Made by a program: the position numbers and the translations under genes | Shown here: in pieces, positions 28,740 to 37,185 of the stretch | How positions within the stretch are numbered: the stretch's first letter is position 1 | How the letters are laid out: each line of letters opens with the position of its first letter | Source: Cellulomonas sp. Y8 | GTDB taxonomy: Bacteria; Actinomycetota; Actinomycetes; Actinomycetales; Cellulomonadaceae | Length of the DNA stretch: 64,000 nucleotides | Assembly (NCBI RefSeq): GCF_008033115.1 | Contig: NZ_CP041203.1 | Location: 1,984,001 to 2,048,000 of the forward strand | Direction: 5' to 3' | Notes under the pieces: generated by a model | The model's database searches: none | The model's input: only the letters and a program-made list of their open reading frames with translations | What the model was told of the DNA's origin: nothing

Positions 28740-30043
28740 GCCGCCCATCGCCGCTCGACCGCCGGTGCCGCGCCGTTCGCGCGCGCGTCCGTCGCCAGCG
28801 CCCGGTAGGTGTCCGCCACCGGCGTCCGGCGCCGGTCCAGCCCGCCGGCGCCGTCCTCGACCAGGTCCCACAGCCCCATCGTCAGCAGGTACTCCTCGCG
28901 CTCGGCGGTGCCGTGCCGGTACGTCCACTCGTACATGTCGAACACCGGCCACCAGGTGTACCCCACGACGCGGTGCCCCACCGAGCGGAGCGTGCGGATC
29001 GCGGCCACGGACTCGTGCAGCCACGCCACCCGGTCCGCGACGGGAGCGGTCACGGCGGTCTCCGTGAGCATCACGGGCGCCCCGTGCCGCCGCTCGGCCT
29101 CGAGCAGCACCTCCACCAGACCCGCCACCCCCGCGTCCTGCGCCGGGCGCGGGTCGGCGAACCCGCCGCCGTGGTGCACGGCCTCCTCGAACACCTCCGT
29201 GGAGATGCGCGGGTAGTAGTTGACCCCCATGACGTCCGGCCGCACGGCGTGGTCGGCGAACCACGCCAGCGACGCGTCGGAGGTCCCGTGCGCGCGCAGC
29301 AGGTCCACCAGCGGGTGCGCGTCGTCCACGCGGCCCGTCACCAGGTCCTCGACGAGATGCGCCTGGTGGGTGAGCCGCTCGGCCTGCGCCCGGTGCTCCC
29401 CGTGCACGTCGCCCGCGTACCGCATGGACGCGTCGACGTGCATGAACGTGGCGCGGTCGCCGAGCACGTCCGCGATGCCGCGCTGCGTGCGGACGAACCC
29501 CTCGCCCAGCGCGCGGACCATCGTGGTGAGGCCGTCGTCCCCCGTGAGGTACGGCGGCCAGTAGCCGTACACGCCGCAGAACAGCGCGTGGATCATCGGC
29601 TCGTTCACGGGCGTGTAGTCGGTGACCCGGTCGCCGTACCGCTCCGCGAACGCGACGCCGTACTCCGCGACCACCTGCGGGTAGTCGGGGTGCGCGAACT
29701 GCCCGTCGAGCCACAGCGGCGTGCCGTAGTGCAGCAGGTCGATCACCGGCCGCAGCCCGAGCTCGCCGAACCGGTCGACGACCCGGTCCACCCAGGACCA
29801 GTCCCAGACCCCGCGGGCGGGGTTGACCCGGTGCCACGGCACGCCCCAGCGCAGGAACCTCGCCCCCGCGTCCGAGGCGAGGCCGAGGTCCTCGGCGTAC
29901 CGCGCGTAGTGGTCGGTGAGCGCGTACTCGTCGATCGGCCGCTCGCCCGGGCCGCCCTGCGGCACGAACGTGTCCTCGATGCCGAGCCCGAAGTGCAGGG
30001 CCCCGTCCTCGAACCAGCGGCCACCGGCCGCGGCCCCGGTCAC
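28736..30043 (-). CDS. GH1-family beta-glycosidase
   Basis: A 435-residue intracellular retaining glycosidase without a signal peptide. The catalytic acid is E148 in TPVNEP and the nucleophile E328 in LTETAV; RFLRWGVPWHRV, LLHYGTPLWLDG and YTWWPVFDMYEW are other family-1 landmarks. It is a divergent member, since TENG is replaced by TETA. It follows the ABC permease with a GTGA overlap and precedes the GH43 gene with another, so it probably splits the oligosaccharide imported by this transporter. Confidence 0.88.
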   Translation of the reverse strand: MTGAAAGGRWFEDGALHFGLGIEDTFVPQGGPGERPIDEYALTDHYARYAEDLGLASDAGARFLRWGVPWHRVNPARGVWDWSWVDRVVDRFGELGLRPVIDLLHYGTPLWLDGQFAHPDYPQVVAEYGVAFAERYGDRVTDYTPVNEPMIHALFCGVYGYWPPYLTGDDGLTTMVRALGEGFVRTQRGIADVLGDRATFMHVDASMRYAGDVHGEHRAQAERLTHQAHLVEDLVTGRVDDAHPLVDLLRAHGTSDASLAWFADHAVRPDVMGVNYYPRISTEVFEEAVHHGGGFADPRPAQDAGVAGLVEVLLEAERRHGAPVMLTETAVTAPVADRVAWLHESVAAIRTLRSVGHRVVGYTWWPVFDMYEWTYRHGTAEREEYLLTMGLWDLVEDGAGGLDRRRTPVADTYRALATDARANGAAPAVERRWAA

Positions 30044-30939
30044 TTGAGCCCCGTGGTGGCGATGGACTCGATGAACTTGCGCTGCACGAGCATGAAGGCG
30101 AGGACCAGCGGGACGACGGCGACGAGCGCGCCGGCCATCATGACGCCGTACGGCACGATGCCGCCGGGGCCGGTGAGCTGGGTGAGTCCGGAGGTGATGG
30201 TGCCCATCTCCCGTTGTGTGGTGAAGACCAGCGGCCAGAGCAGGTCGTTCCAGTTGTTGACGAAGACGAAGATCGCGAGCGTGAGGATCGCGGGTCGCGC
30301 GTTGGGCAGGACGATCTGGGCGAACACCCGGAGCTCGGACGCGCCGTCGATCCGGGCGGCGTTGTCGAGGTCGCGGGGCAGCGCCACGAAGAACTGCCGG
30401 AGGAAGAAGATCCCGAACGCGTCGGCGGCCCGCGGTGCGATGAGGCCGGCGAACGTGTTGACCCAGCCCAGGTCGCTGACGATCTGGTAGACGGGGATCA
30501 GGGTCGCCTGGAACGGGATCATCAGGGTCGCGACGATCGCGACCAGCAGCGTCCGGCGGCCCCGGAAGTCGATCCGGGCCAGCGCGTAGGCGGCCAGCGC
30601 GTCGAACGTGACCGCGAACAGCGTCACCCCGCCGGCGAACAGGAAGCTGTTCCCGATCAGCCGCGCGAACGGCAGGTCGGTGAAGATGCGGTCGAAGTTC
30701 GCGGTCGTCCACGCATCGGGCAGCAGCGTCGGCGGGTAGGCGTTGACCTCGGCCGTCGGCTTGAACGCCGTGAACAGCACGATGAACAGCGGCAGCAGCA
30801 CGATCAGCGTCGTCACCACGACCGCGGCGGTCAGCGCGACCGTGGACAGCCGGACCCGGCGGCGGCCCGCGGCGACGACGCGCCGCTGCTCGGGCGCCGG
30901 TGCCGGCGCGGGGGTGGCCCTGAGGGTGGCGGCGGACAT
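30040..30939 (-). CDS. carbohydrate ABC transporter permease, MalG-like
   Basis: A 299-residue inner membrane permease with six segments. The cytoplasmic EAA-type loop is DLDNAARIDGASELRVFAQIVLPNARP, which contacts the ATPase. It ends in the typical VQRKFIESIATTGLK. ATG at 30939 shares its A with the stop of the partner permease (TGATG). No ATP-binding subunit is in the locus, so a shared MsiK-type ATPase elsewhere is likely, as is common in actinobacteria. Confidence 0.93.
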   Translation of the reverse strand: MSAATLRATPAPAPAPEQRRVVAAGRRRVRLSTVALTAAVVVTTLIVLLPLFIVLFTAFKPTAEVNAYPPTLLPDAWTTANFDRIFTDLPFARLIGNSFLFAGGVTLFAVTFDALAAYALARIDFRGRRTLLVAIVATLMIPFQATLIPVYQIVSDLGWVNTFAGLIAPRAADAFGIFFLRQFFVALPRDLDNAARIDGASELRVFAQIVLPNARPAILTLAIFVFVNNWNDLLWPLVFTTQREMGTITSGLTQLTGPGGIVPYGVMMAGALVAVVPLVLAFMLVQRKFIESIATTGLK

Positions 30940-31907
30940 CAGGACTCCTCCTCGCGGCGCCCGAAGAACACGAACTGGACGATGCTCAGCGCGAGCGTGG
31001 CGAGCAGGAGCACGTAGGACAGCGCGGAGGCGAACCCGAGCTCCAGCTTCCGGAAGCCGGACTCGTAGATCTCCATGACGACCGTCTGCGTGTTCCCGTA
31101 CGGGCCGCCGCCGGTCATCACGTAGATCTGGTCGAAGGCCTGCAGCGCGGCGATCATGGCGAAGATCAGGACGAACGCGGTGGTGTTCGACAGCATCGGC
31201 AGCGTGATGTGCCGGAACCGGGACCAGGCGCCCGCACCGTCCATCTTGGCGGCCTCGTACAGCGAGCCCGGGATCTCCTGGAGCCCGGCCATGAAGATCA
31301 CCATGTAGAAGCCGAAGTTCTTCCACACGGCGACCAGCGCGACGGCCGGCATCGCGAGCGTCGGGTCCTGCAGCACGTTGCCCAGGTCGATCCCCAGACC
31401 GCGCAGCCAGTAGTGCAGCAGCCCGACCTGCGGGTCGATCAGGTACGACCAGGCCAGGGCCGCCACGGCCAGCGAGATGATGAAGGGCAGGAACAGCGAG
31501 GTGCGGAACAGCCCGCGGAACGGCAGCCGGTCGTTCGTCAGCAGCAGCGCGAGCGCCAGCGCCACCACGACGGCGGTCGGCGTGAAGATCAGCGCGTAGA
31601 CCACCGTGTTGACGACCGCGTCGCGGATGTCGGGGTCGGTGAAGATCCGGGTGTAGTTGTCCAGCCCGACCCACTCGGCCTGGCCGAACCCGCTGGCGTC
31701 GGTGAACGACATCTGCAGCGCCGAGACCATCGGCCAGACGACGAACACCGCGAGGATGATCAGGGCGGGGGCGAGGAACGCGAGGGCGGTGCGGGTGCGG
31801 CGGCTGCCGGTGCGGGTGCGCTGCCGGACGGGTCCGCCGCGCCCGCCGAGCGGTGCTGGTGCGCGGTAGGCCCGCGTGCGGGACCCGGCCGCGGGGGCGG
31901 TGGTCAT
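30939..31907 (-). CDS. carbohydrate ABC transporter permease, MalF-like
   Basis: A 322-residue permease with a basic cytoplasmic head of 38 residues and six membrane segments. The EAA loop is IPGSLYEAAKMDGAGAWSRFRHITLPML. It pairs with the MalG-like protein encoded just downstream. It lies 70 bp after the binding-protein gene, with a strong stem-loop in that gap. Confidence 0.93.
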   Translation of the reverse strand: MTTAPAAGSRTRAYRAPAPLGGRGGPVRQRTRTGSRRTRTALAFLAPALIILAVFVVWPMVSALQMSFTDASGFGQAEWVGLDNYTRIFTDPDIRDAVVNTVVYALIFTPTAVVVALALALLLTNDRLPFRGLFRTSLFLPFIISLAVAALAWSYLIDPQVGLLHYWLRGLGIDLGNVLQDPTLAMPAVALVAVWKNFGFYMVIFMAGLQEIPGSLYEAAKMDGAGAWSRFRHITLPMLSNTTAFVLIFAMIAALQAFDQIYVMTGGGPYGNTQTVVMEIYESGFRKLELGFASALSYVLLLATLALSIVQFVFFGRREEES

Positions 31908-31929
31908 GTCAGGTGCCTCTCGGGTGGAG

Positions 31930-31964
31930 GGCCGCCCCCGGAGCAGGGGGTCCCGGGGGCGGCC
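31930..31964 (-). terminator. intercistronic stem-loop between binding protein and permease genes
   Basis: A perfect 12-bp inverted repeat (GGCCGCCCCCGG with CCGGGGGCGGCC) and an 11-nt loop, without a U tract. It is placed where sugar ABC operons often have a hairpin that protects the binding-protein mRNA and lowers permease expression. A partial terminator or mRNA stabiliser role is inferred. Confidence 0.6.
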
Positions 31965-31977
31965 GGTCCGGTTCGGG

Positions 31978-33237
31978 TCAGTCGTCGAGCGCGGCCTGGA
32001 TCGCGGTCTGCGCCTGGGCCAGCAGATCGTCGACCGGCTCGCCCGCCATCGCGCGCTGGGTCAGGTCGTCCACGGCGGTGAGGACGTCCGTGCTGTTCAC
32101 CACGCCGGGCAGCAGCGGGCGACCCAGCTCGGCCTGCTCGGTGAGCGCGGCGACCACCGGGTTCTCGTCCACCTCGTCGGCGGCGATGTCGGTGCGCAGC
32201 GGGGGCCAGCCGGAGCCGAGCGCCCAGGCGACCGACTCCTCGCGGGACAGGAAGTAGGAGAAGAACTCCTGCGCGGCCTGCTGCTGGGCCTGGTCTGCCT
32301 GCCGGGTCAGCGCCATCGAGACGCCGATCGCGGACGCCGCCTGCTCCTCGGGCCCGGCCGGGATCGGCGCGATGCCGTAGTCGACGCCGTTCTCCTCGGA
32401 GACCGTCGCCATCCAGGGGCCGCCGATGTACATCGCGACGCGGCCGCTGCTGAACAGGCCGTCACCGGTCACGCCGTCGACGCCCGTCGGGCTGATCTTC
32501 CCGGCGGTGATCGCGTCGTGCCAGAACTCGAGAGTCTCCGCGTTCTCCGGCGAGTCGACGACGGCCTCCCCGTCCTCGACGATCGCGCCGCCGTTGCCGT
32601 AGAAGAGCGACGGCCAGACGCCGTTGCCGACGGTGGCGTGGTCGGCGAGCGCGAGGCCGTACTGCTCGGGGGTGCCGTCGCCGTTCTCGTCGACGGTCAG
32701 CGCCTGGGCGGCGGAGACCCACTCGTCCCACGTCGTCGGCACCGCGACGCCCGCGGCGTCGAACAGGGCCTTGTTGTAGAACATCGTGAGCGGCACGAAG
32801 CCGGTCGGGACGCCGTAGGCGGTGCCGTCGACCGTCACCATGTCGAGCGCGCCGGCGTTGAGGTCCGGCGTGGCCTCGTCGTCGGCGTAGAAGTCGTCCA
32901 GGTCGACGAACGCGCCGCGGTCGGCGTAGACCGGCAGCCGCTCCGCCGGCATCGCGACGATCTCGGGGCCGTTGTCCGCCGACAGCGCCGGCAGGAACGT
33001 GTCGTCGATGACGTCCCAGGGGTTCACCTGGGTGGTGATCGTGATCTCGCCGTCGTGCGCGGCGTTGAAGTCGTCGACGATCTGCTGGAGCACGTCCCCG
33101 TCGGCCTCGGTGTAGCCGTGCCAGAAGTTCAGCTCGACGGGGCCGTCGGAGTCGGAGGAGCCGCCGCCGCCGGAGCAGGCGGCGAGGGCGAGCGCCAGGC
33201 AGACCGGCGCGACGACGAGGGCGGGGGTGCGCTTCAT
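31978..33237 (-). CDS. sugar ABC transporter substrate-binding lipoprotein
   Basis: A 419-residue family-1 solute-binding protein anchored by a lipid. The signal peptide ends in the lipobox LALAAC, with C21 as the modified residue, followed by a Gly/Ser linker. The mature part shows VELNFWHGYTEADG, VPTGFVPLTMFYNKALFDAAGV and GRVAMYIGGPW, which are standard for MalE-like proteins. ATG at 33237 follows GAAAGGAC. It is the first gene of the transporter/GH1/GH43 operon, and twin LacI operators sit just upstream. Confidence 0.93.
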   Translation of the reverse strand: MKRTPALVVAPVCLALALAACSGGGGSSDSDGPVELNFWHGYTEADGDVLQQIVDDFNAAHDGEITITTQVNPWDVIDDTFLPALSADNGPEIVAMPAERLPVYADRGAFVDLDDFYADDEATPDLNAGALDMVTVDGTAYGVPTGFVPLTMFYNKALFDAAGVAVPTTWDEWVSAAQALTVDENGDGTPEQYGLALADHATVGNGVWPSLFYGNGGAIVEDGEAVVDSPENAETLEFWHDAITAGKISPTGVDGVTGDGLFSSGRVAMYIGGPWMATVSEENGVDYGIAPIPAGPEEQAASAIGVSMALTRQADQAQQQAAQEFFSYFLSREESVAWALGSGWPPLRTDIAADEVDENPVVAALTEQAELGRPLLPGVVNSTDVLTAVDDLTQRAMAGEPVDDLLAQAQTAIQAALDD

Positions 33238-33266
33238 TGCGTGTGTCCTTTCGGGGAGGGCCCGCA

Positions 33267-33291
33267 TACAACGTTGTAAGACAACGTTGTA
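33267..33291. promoter_or_regulatory. twin LacI operators before the sugar ABC operon
   Basis: Two copies of the palindrome ACAACGTTGT (within TACAACGTTGTA at 33267-33278 and at 33280-33291), with centres 13 bp apart. A third, slightly degenerate copy lies before the lacI-type gene. On the minus strand they overlap the likely -35/-10 region, which fits repression. The central CG is typical of LacI-family sites. Confidence 0.85.
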
Positions 33292-33405
33292 AGTGGGATG
33301 TTGGGCCACGCGGCGGGGGTGTGTCAACCCGGCCGCGGGCGACCCGCGGGGCGCCGGCCGCCGGTCGGGCCGACCGGGCAGCGGGCCGGCCGGCGGAACG
33401 GCCGG

Positions 33406-34443
33406 TCAGCCGCTCGTCGACTCCCGGACGACCAGCCGGAAGCCCGGCGCGATCACCCGCGGCTCGAGCTCGCCCCGGGCCCGGTCGTCGATGCGCTCCC
33501 GCAGCAGCCGCACCGCCTCCCGGGCGATGTCGTGCCGGCCGGGCTCCACGGTCGTGAGGCTCGGGTAGGTGTACCGGCCGTCGGCGACGTCGTCGAACCC
33601 GACCAGCGCCACGTCCGCGGGCACCGCCATCCCGCGCTCCTGGAGCGAGCGCAGCGCCCCGAGCGCGAGGTCGTCGTTCATCGCGAACACGGCGTCCATC
33701 CGCACGCCGGCGTCGAGCACCCGGGCCATCGCCTCGGCCCCGCTGCTGCGGTCCCAGGTCTCGATGGGGACCACCAGCGCGTCGTCGACCCCCAGTCCGG
33801 CCGCCTCGACCGCCGACCGGTACCCGGCGTACCGCAGCGCGGCCACGCCGGTCTCCTCGGCGGCGTGCGCGCCCAGCAGCATCACCCGCCGCCGCCCGAG
33901 CCCGAGCAGGTGCTCGGTGGCGGCGCGGGCGGCCGCCTCGTGCTGCATCGTCACGTGGTCGACCGGGCCGGGGAACAACGGCTCGCCGAGGACGACCAGC
34001 GGGCGCCCCGCCGGGTCGGGCGTGACGTCCTCGTGGGTCAGCCCGAGCGGGGCGAGCAGCAGGCCGTCGGTCAGCGACAGCCGCGGGTTCCGCAGCGCCT
34101 CGAGCTCCCGCTCCCGCAGACCACCGGTCTGCTCGACCAGGACCACGAGGTCCTGCTCCGCCGCGACCCGGATCACCTCGTCGGCGAGCTGCGCGAAGAA
34201 CGCCTGGCTCAGCTCGGGCACCGCGAGCCCGATGACGCCGCTGCGCCCGAGGCGCAGGTTCCGGGCGGCCAGGTTGGGGCGGTACCCGACCTGCTCGACA
34301 GCGGCGAGCACCTTGACCCGCGTCGCCTCCCGCACCTGCGGGTGGTCGTTGAGCACGTTGGACACGGTCTTGAACGACACGCCCGCCACCTGCGCGACGT
34401 CGCGCAGCGTCGGTGCGCCCCTGCCCTCGGGTTCGATCGCCAC
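33406..34443 (-). CDS. LacI-family transcriptional repressor
   Basis: A 345-residue repressor. The helix-turn-helix is TLRDVAQVAGVSFKTVSNVLN (12-32), the hinge helix is NLAARNLRLGRSG, and the remainder is a periplasmic-binding-protein-like effector domain ending in VVRESTSG. The GTG at 34443 is chosen because TAACCT lies 7 nt upstream with no ribosome site, and because a TTG at 34467 would lie inside the operator. It is transcribed towards the ABC operon it presumably controls. The matching operators show autoregulation. Confidence 0.93.
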   Translation of the reverse strand: MAIEPEGRGAPTLRDVAQVAGVSFKTVSNVLNDHPQVREATRVKVLAAVEQVGYRPNLAARNLRLGRSGVIGLAVPELSQAFFAQLADEVIRVAAEQDLVVLVEQTGGLRERELEALRNPRLSLTDGLLLAPLGLTHEDVTPDPAGRPLVVLGEPLFPGPVDHVTMQHEAAARAATEHLLGLGRRRVMLLGAHAAEETGVAALRYAGYRSAVEAAGLGVDDALVVPIETWDRSSGAEAMARVLDAGVRMDAVFAMNDDLALGALRSLQERGMAVPADVALVGFDDVADGRYTYPSLTTVEPGRHDIAREAVRLLRERIDDRARGELEPRVIAPGFRLVVRESTSG

Positions 34444-34450
34444 GCGGCTG

Positions 34451-34467
34451 AGGTTACAACGTTGCAA
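34451..34467 (-). promoter_or_regulatory. autoregulatory operator and -10 box of the LacI gene
   Basis: TACAACGTTGCA (34455-34466) differs from the operators at 33267 by one base. It overlaps the upstream edge of the -10 box TAACCT (34451-34456 on the minus strand), which is 7 nt before the GTG start. A bound repressor would directly block RNA polymerase. Confidence 0.7.
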
Positions 34468-34500
34468 CCCGTTCGGGGCGCGAGTCGGGGCGCGGACCGG

Positions 34501-35787
34501 TCACCGCGCGGCTCCGGGACCGGCCAACCCGCCACCGACCGCCGGCTGGACCCGGTCCACCCGGCCGTCCTCGTTCATGTCGGCATCCCGGGGGCGGCGG
34601 GCGTCCCGGCGCAGCAGCACGGCCGCGCCCGTCGCCGCGACCAGGGTCGCCCCGAGCACGGCGATCTTCGCGGCGCCGACCATCGGCTCGTCGCCCGCGA
34701 AGGCGAGCTCGGCGATCAGCAGCGACACGGTGAACCCGATGCCGGCGAGGAGCGCCACCGGCGCCAGGTCCCGCACGCCGATCCCGTCCGGCAGGCGCAG
34801 GCCCGACCCGCGCGTCACCAGCGCGACGACGCCCAGGATCCCGATCACCTTGCCCGCGACGAGGCCGAGGACGACCGCGGGCACCACCGGCTCCGCCATC
34901 AACCCGGCGAACCCGTCGCCGCCCACGACCGTCACCCCGGCCGCGAAGAACGCGAACACCGGCAGCGCGACCACCGCGGACCAGGGCTTGATCGCGTGCT
35001 CGTAGCGCTGCGCGCGCGAGCCCGCCTCCCGGTTGACCGGGCGCGCCGGCACGGCGAGCCCGAGCAGGACCCCGGCGATGGTGGCGTGCACGCCCGAGGC
35101 GTGCATGAACCCCCAGGCGACCAGCCCGACCGGCCACAGCAGCCACGGGTGGACGTACGGCGAGCGGGCGAGCGCCGCGAACACGGCGACCGCCGCCAGC
35201 GCGCCCGCGAGCGGGCCCCAGGCCAGGCCGTCGGAGTAGAACGCCGCGATCACCGTGATCGCGAGGAGGTCGTCGACCACGGCCAGCGTGAGCAGGAACG
35301 TGCGGATCGCGATCGGCAGCCCGCGGCCGAAGATCGCCAGCACGGCGAGGGCGAAGGCGATGTCGGTGGCCGTCGGCACCGCCCAGCCCGACAGCGCGTC
35401 GTCGTCCCCGGCCGCCACCACGACCGCGACGTACAGCGCGGCCGGCACGAGCATCCCGCCGACGGCCGCCAGCACCGGGACGGCTGCGCGGCGCGGATCC
35501 CGCAGGCTACCGGCGACGATCTCGTGCTTGAGCTCGAGCCCGACCGCGAAGAAGAAGATCGCCAGCAGCCCGTCCGCCGCCCAGTGCGCCAGGTCCAGGT
35601 CCAGGTGCAGCGCGGCCGGCCCCACCGTGAACCCGGACAGGTCGGCGTAGGCGCCGCGCCACGGCGAGTTGGCCCAGACCAGGGCGACGAGCGCGGCGGC
35701 GACCAGCAGGGCTCCGCCCGTCGTCTCGCGGGACGCCCAGCGGGACAGCGCGGACGGGGCGTGGGCGTGCGGGGGCGAGGACGTCAT
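34501..35787 (-). CDS. nhaA: Na+/H+ antiporter NhaA
   Basis: A 428-residue antiporter with about 12 membrane segments. The ion-binding aspartate pair is in AVVDDLLAITVIAAFYSDG, and the unwound-helix motif PTATDIAFALAVLAIFG is present. FFFAVGLELKHE is the characteristic early motif. The C-terminal 30 residues form a charged tail (RRDARRPRDADMNEDGRVDRV). ATG at 35787 follows GGGAG. It exchanges two protons per sodium ion and is usually induced by salt and high pH; no control site is seen. It is divergent from the OmpA-like lipoprotein gene. Confidence 0.95.
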   Translation of the reverse strand: MTSSPPHAHAPSALSRWASRETTGGALLVAAALVALVWANSPWRGAYADLSGFTVGPAALHLDLDLAHWAADGLLAIFFFAVGLELKHEIVAGSLRDPRRAAVPVLAAVGGMLVPAALYVAVVVAAGDDDALSGWAVPTATDIAFALAVLAIFGRGLPIAIRTFLLTLAVVDDLLAITVIAAFYSDGLAWGPLAGALAAVAVFAALARSPYVHPWLLWPVGLVAWGFMHASGVHATIAGVLLGLAVPARPVNREAGSRAQRYEHAIKPWSAVVALPVFAFFAAGVTVVGGDGFAGLMAEPVVPAVVLGLVAGKVIGILGVVALVTRGSGLRLPDGIGVRDLAPVALLAGIGFTVSLLIAELAFAGDEPMVGAAKIAVLGATLVAATGAAVLLRRDARRPRDADMNEDGRVDRVQPAVGGGLAGPGAAR

Positions 35788-35967
35788 GCGGTACTCCCGG
35801 GGCGGCTGGACCACCTGCCCGGAGGGTCGCCGGGCAGGGAGCCGACCAGACTTCCCGGCACACCGCGTCCCAGGATACGGGGGGACGCGGCGGCTCGCCC
35901 GCCGGGGTGTCGCAGACCTGCGACACCGCTGCGACAGACCGGCGACCCGCCCCGGGGCGCGCTCCCC

Positions 35968-35973
35968 TACGGT
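35968..35973 (+). promoter_or_regulatory. -10 box (TACGGT) of a probable leaderless lipoprotein operon mRNA
   Basis: TACGGT is followed by exactly 6 nt and the ATG at 35980, and there is no Shine-Dalgarno. This would be the promoter of the OmpA/DUF3060 pair. Confidence 0.5.
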
Positions 35974-35979
35974 GCTGCC

Positions 35980-37185
35980 ATGCCGCTTCAGCCGCGAGGC
36001 CGCCACGCCCTGCTCACCGCCGCCGCCCTGGTCGTCCTGACCGCATGCGGCACCGACGCGCCGAAGAAGGCCGACGACCGGGACCGCCCCGCCGCCTCGC
36101 CCGCGGCGACCACCCGTGCGCCCGCGCCGACGCCGACGCTCCCCGCCGTCGCCGGGTACGAGCCCGGGGAGATCCCGCCCGTCCCGCTGATCGTGCTGCC
36201 GGACCTGTCGATGCTCGACGCCTCGCTCGCCGGGTTCGCGCTCGACGTCGACGCCGCCGTCGGCGACATCCCGGGCGTGACGGTCACGCCGACGCACTGC
36301 GACGCGAGCGGCGCGGTCGAGGTCGGTCGGGGTGCGCTGCTGGCCTACGGCGACGGCTCGGGCGTGTTCACCGCTCCGGACGGGTCGGTCGTGAACTACG
36401 GGGACGGGTCGGGCACCTACGTGCTGAACGGCACCACGGTGACCGTCTACGGCGACGGCTCGGGCACCTACGCCGCCGACGGGGTCTCGGTCGTGAGCTA
36501 CGGCGACGGCTCGGGCGTCTACGACGACGGGACCACCCACGTCTACGTGCACACCGACGGCGGCGGCGGCTGGTCCCGCGGCGACCGCTCGGTCGTCAAC
36601 TACGGGGACGGGTCCGGCGTCGCGTCCGACGGGGAGACCCGGATCGTCAACTACGGCGACGGCTCGGGGATGTACTCCGACGGCACGCTGACCGTGCAGA
36701 ACTTCGGCGACGGCACCGGGACCGTGGACGGCGTGCCGGTCGAGGTCGACCCGCTGCCGCGCGTGCCCCGGCTCGGCGCCTTCCCGTCGATGGGCACGAT
36801 CGCCCCGGTGCCGTCGTGCGGCGCCACCCTCACCCTCGACGCCGGGGTGCTGTTCGACTTCGGGTCCGCGGAGATCCGGCCGGACGCCGAGGAGTCCCTG
36901 GACGCGCTGGCGACGGCGCTCGCGGGGGTCGCGGCGCCCAACGGGTCCGTCGAGGGGCACACCGACTCCGTGTCGTCCGCCGAGTTCAACCAGCGGCTCT
37001 CCGAGGACCGCGCGCGGGCCGTGGCCGACCACCTCGCCCGGGGCGGCGTCGGCACCGCGTTCGACGTCGTCGGCCACGGCGAGGACCGGCCCGTCGCGCC
37101 GAACGAGGTCGACGGGCAGGACAACCCGGCGGGCCGGCAGCTGAACCGGCGGGTGGAGATCCTGCTGCCCGGGGTGACGTCGTGA
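35980..37185 (+). CDS. OmpA-family lipoprotein with eight 17-residue YGDGSG repeats
   Basis: A 401-residue lipoprotein: lipobox LTAC (C23), a Pro/Ala-rich stretch, a cysteine-containing region with DASGAVEVG (about 85-121), a repeat array (122-256), then a C-terminal OmpA/MotB peptidoglycan-binding domain (about 275-400; LFDFGSAEIRPDAEESL, VEGHTDS, RLSEDRARAV, RQLNRRVEILL). The repeats are 17 residues, each opening with YGDGSG (one degenerate, last NFGDGTG), and look like a beta-solenoid. In a Gram-positive cell it would link membrane and peptidoglycan from outside. The next lipoprotein gene overlaps by GTGA. Ligand and role are unknown. Confidence 0.85.
   Translation: MPLQPRGRHALLTAAALVVLTACGTDAPKKADDRDRPAASPAATTRAPAPTPTLPAVAGYEPGEIPPVPLIVLPDLSMLDASLAGFALDVDAAVGDIPGVTVTPTHCDASGAVEVGRGALLAYGDGSGVFTAPDGSVVNYGDGSGTYVLNGTTVTVYGDGSGTYAADGVSVVSYGDGSGVYDDGTTHVYVHTDGGGGWSRGDRSVVNYGDGSGVASDGETRIVNYGDGSGMYSDGTLTVQNFGDGTGTVDGVPVEVDPLPRVPRLGAFPSMGTIAPVPSCGATLTLDAGVLFDFGSAEIRPDAEESLDALATALAGVAAPNGSVEGHTDSVSSAEFNQRLSEDRARAVADHLARGGVGTAFDVVGHGEDRPVAPNEVDGQDNPAGRQLNRRVEILLPGVTS
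36343..36747 (+). repeat. array of eight 51-bp coding repeats
   Basis: Seven repeats of 17 codons and one of 16, in register, encoding YGDGSG-type units of the OmpA lipoprotein. The fifth (residues 190-206) has lost the motif but keeps the length of 17. The DNA copies differ mostly at third positions and in the second half of each unit. Confidence 0.85.

Noticed and set aside
33293..33405. Small gene between the LacI gene end and its operators
   Set aside because: No start with a ribosome site or -10 box, and no sensible peptide in any frame.
34444..34467. TTG start for the LacI gene eight codons upstream
   Set aside because: It would lie inside the operator and -10 box, and the extra residues do not belong to LacI proteins.
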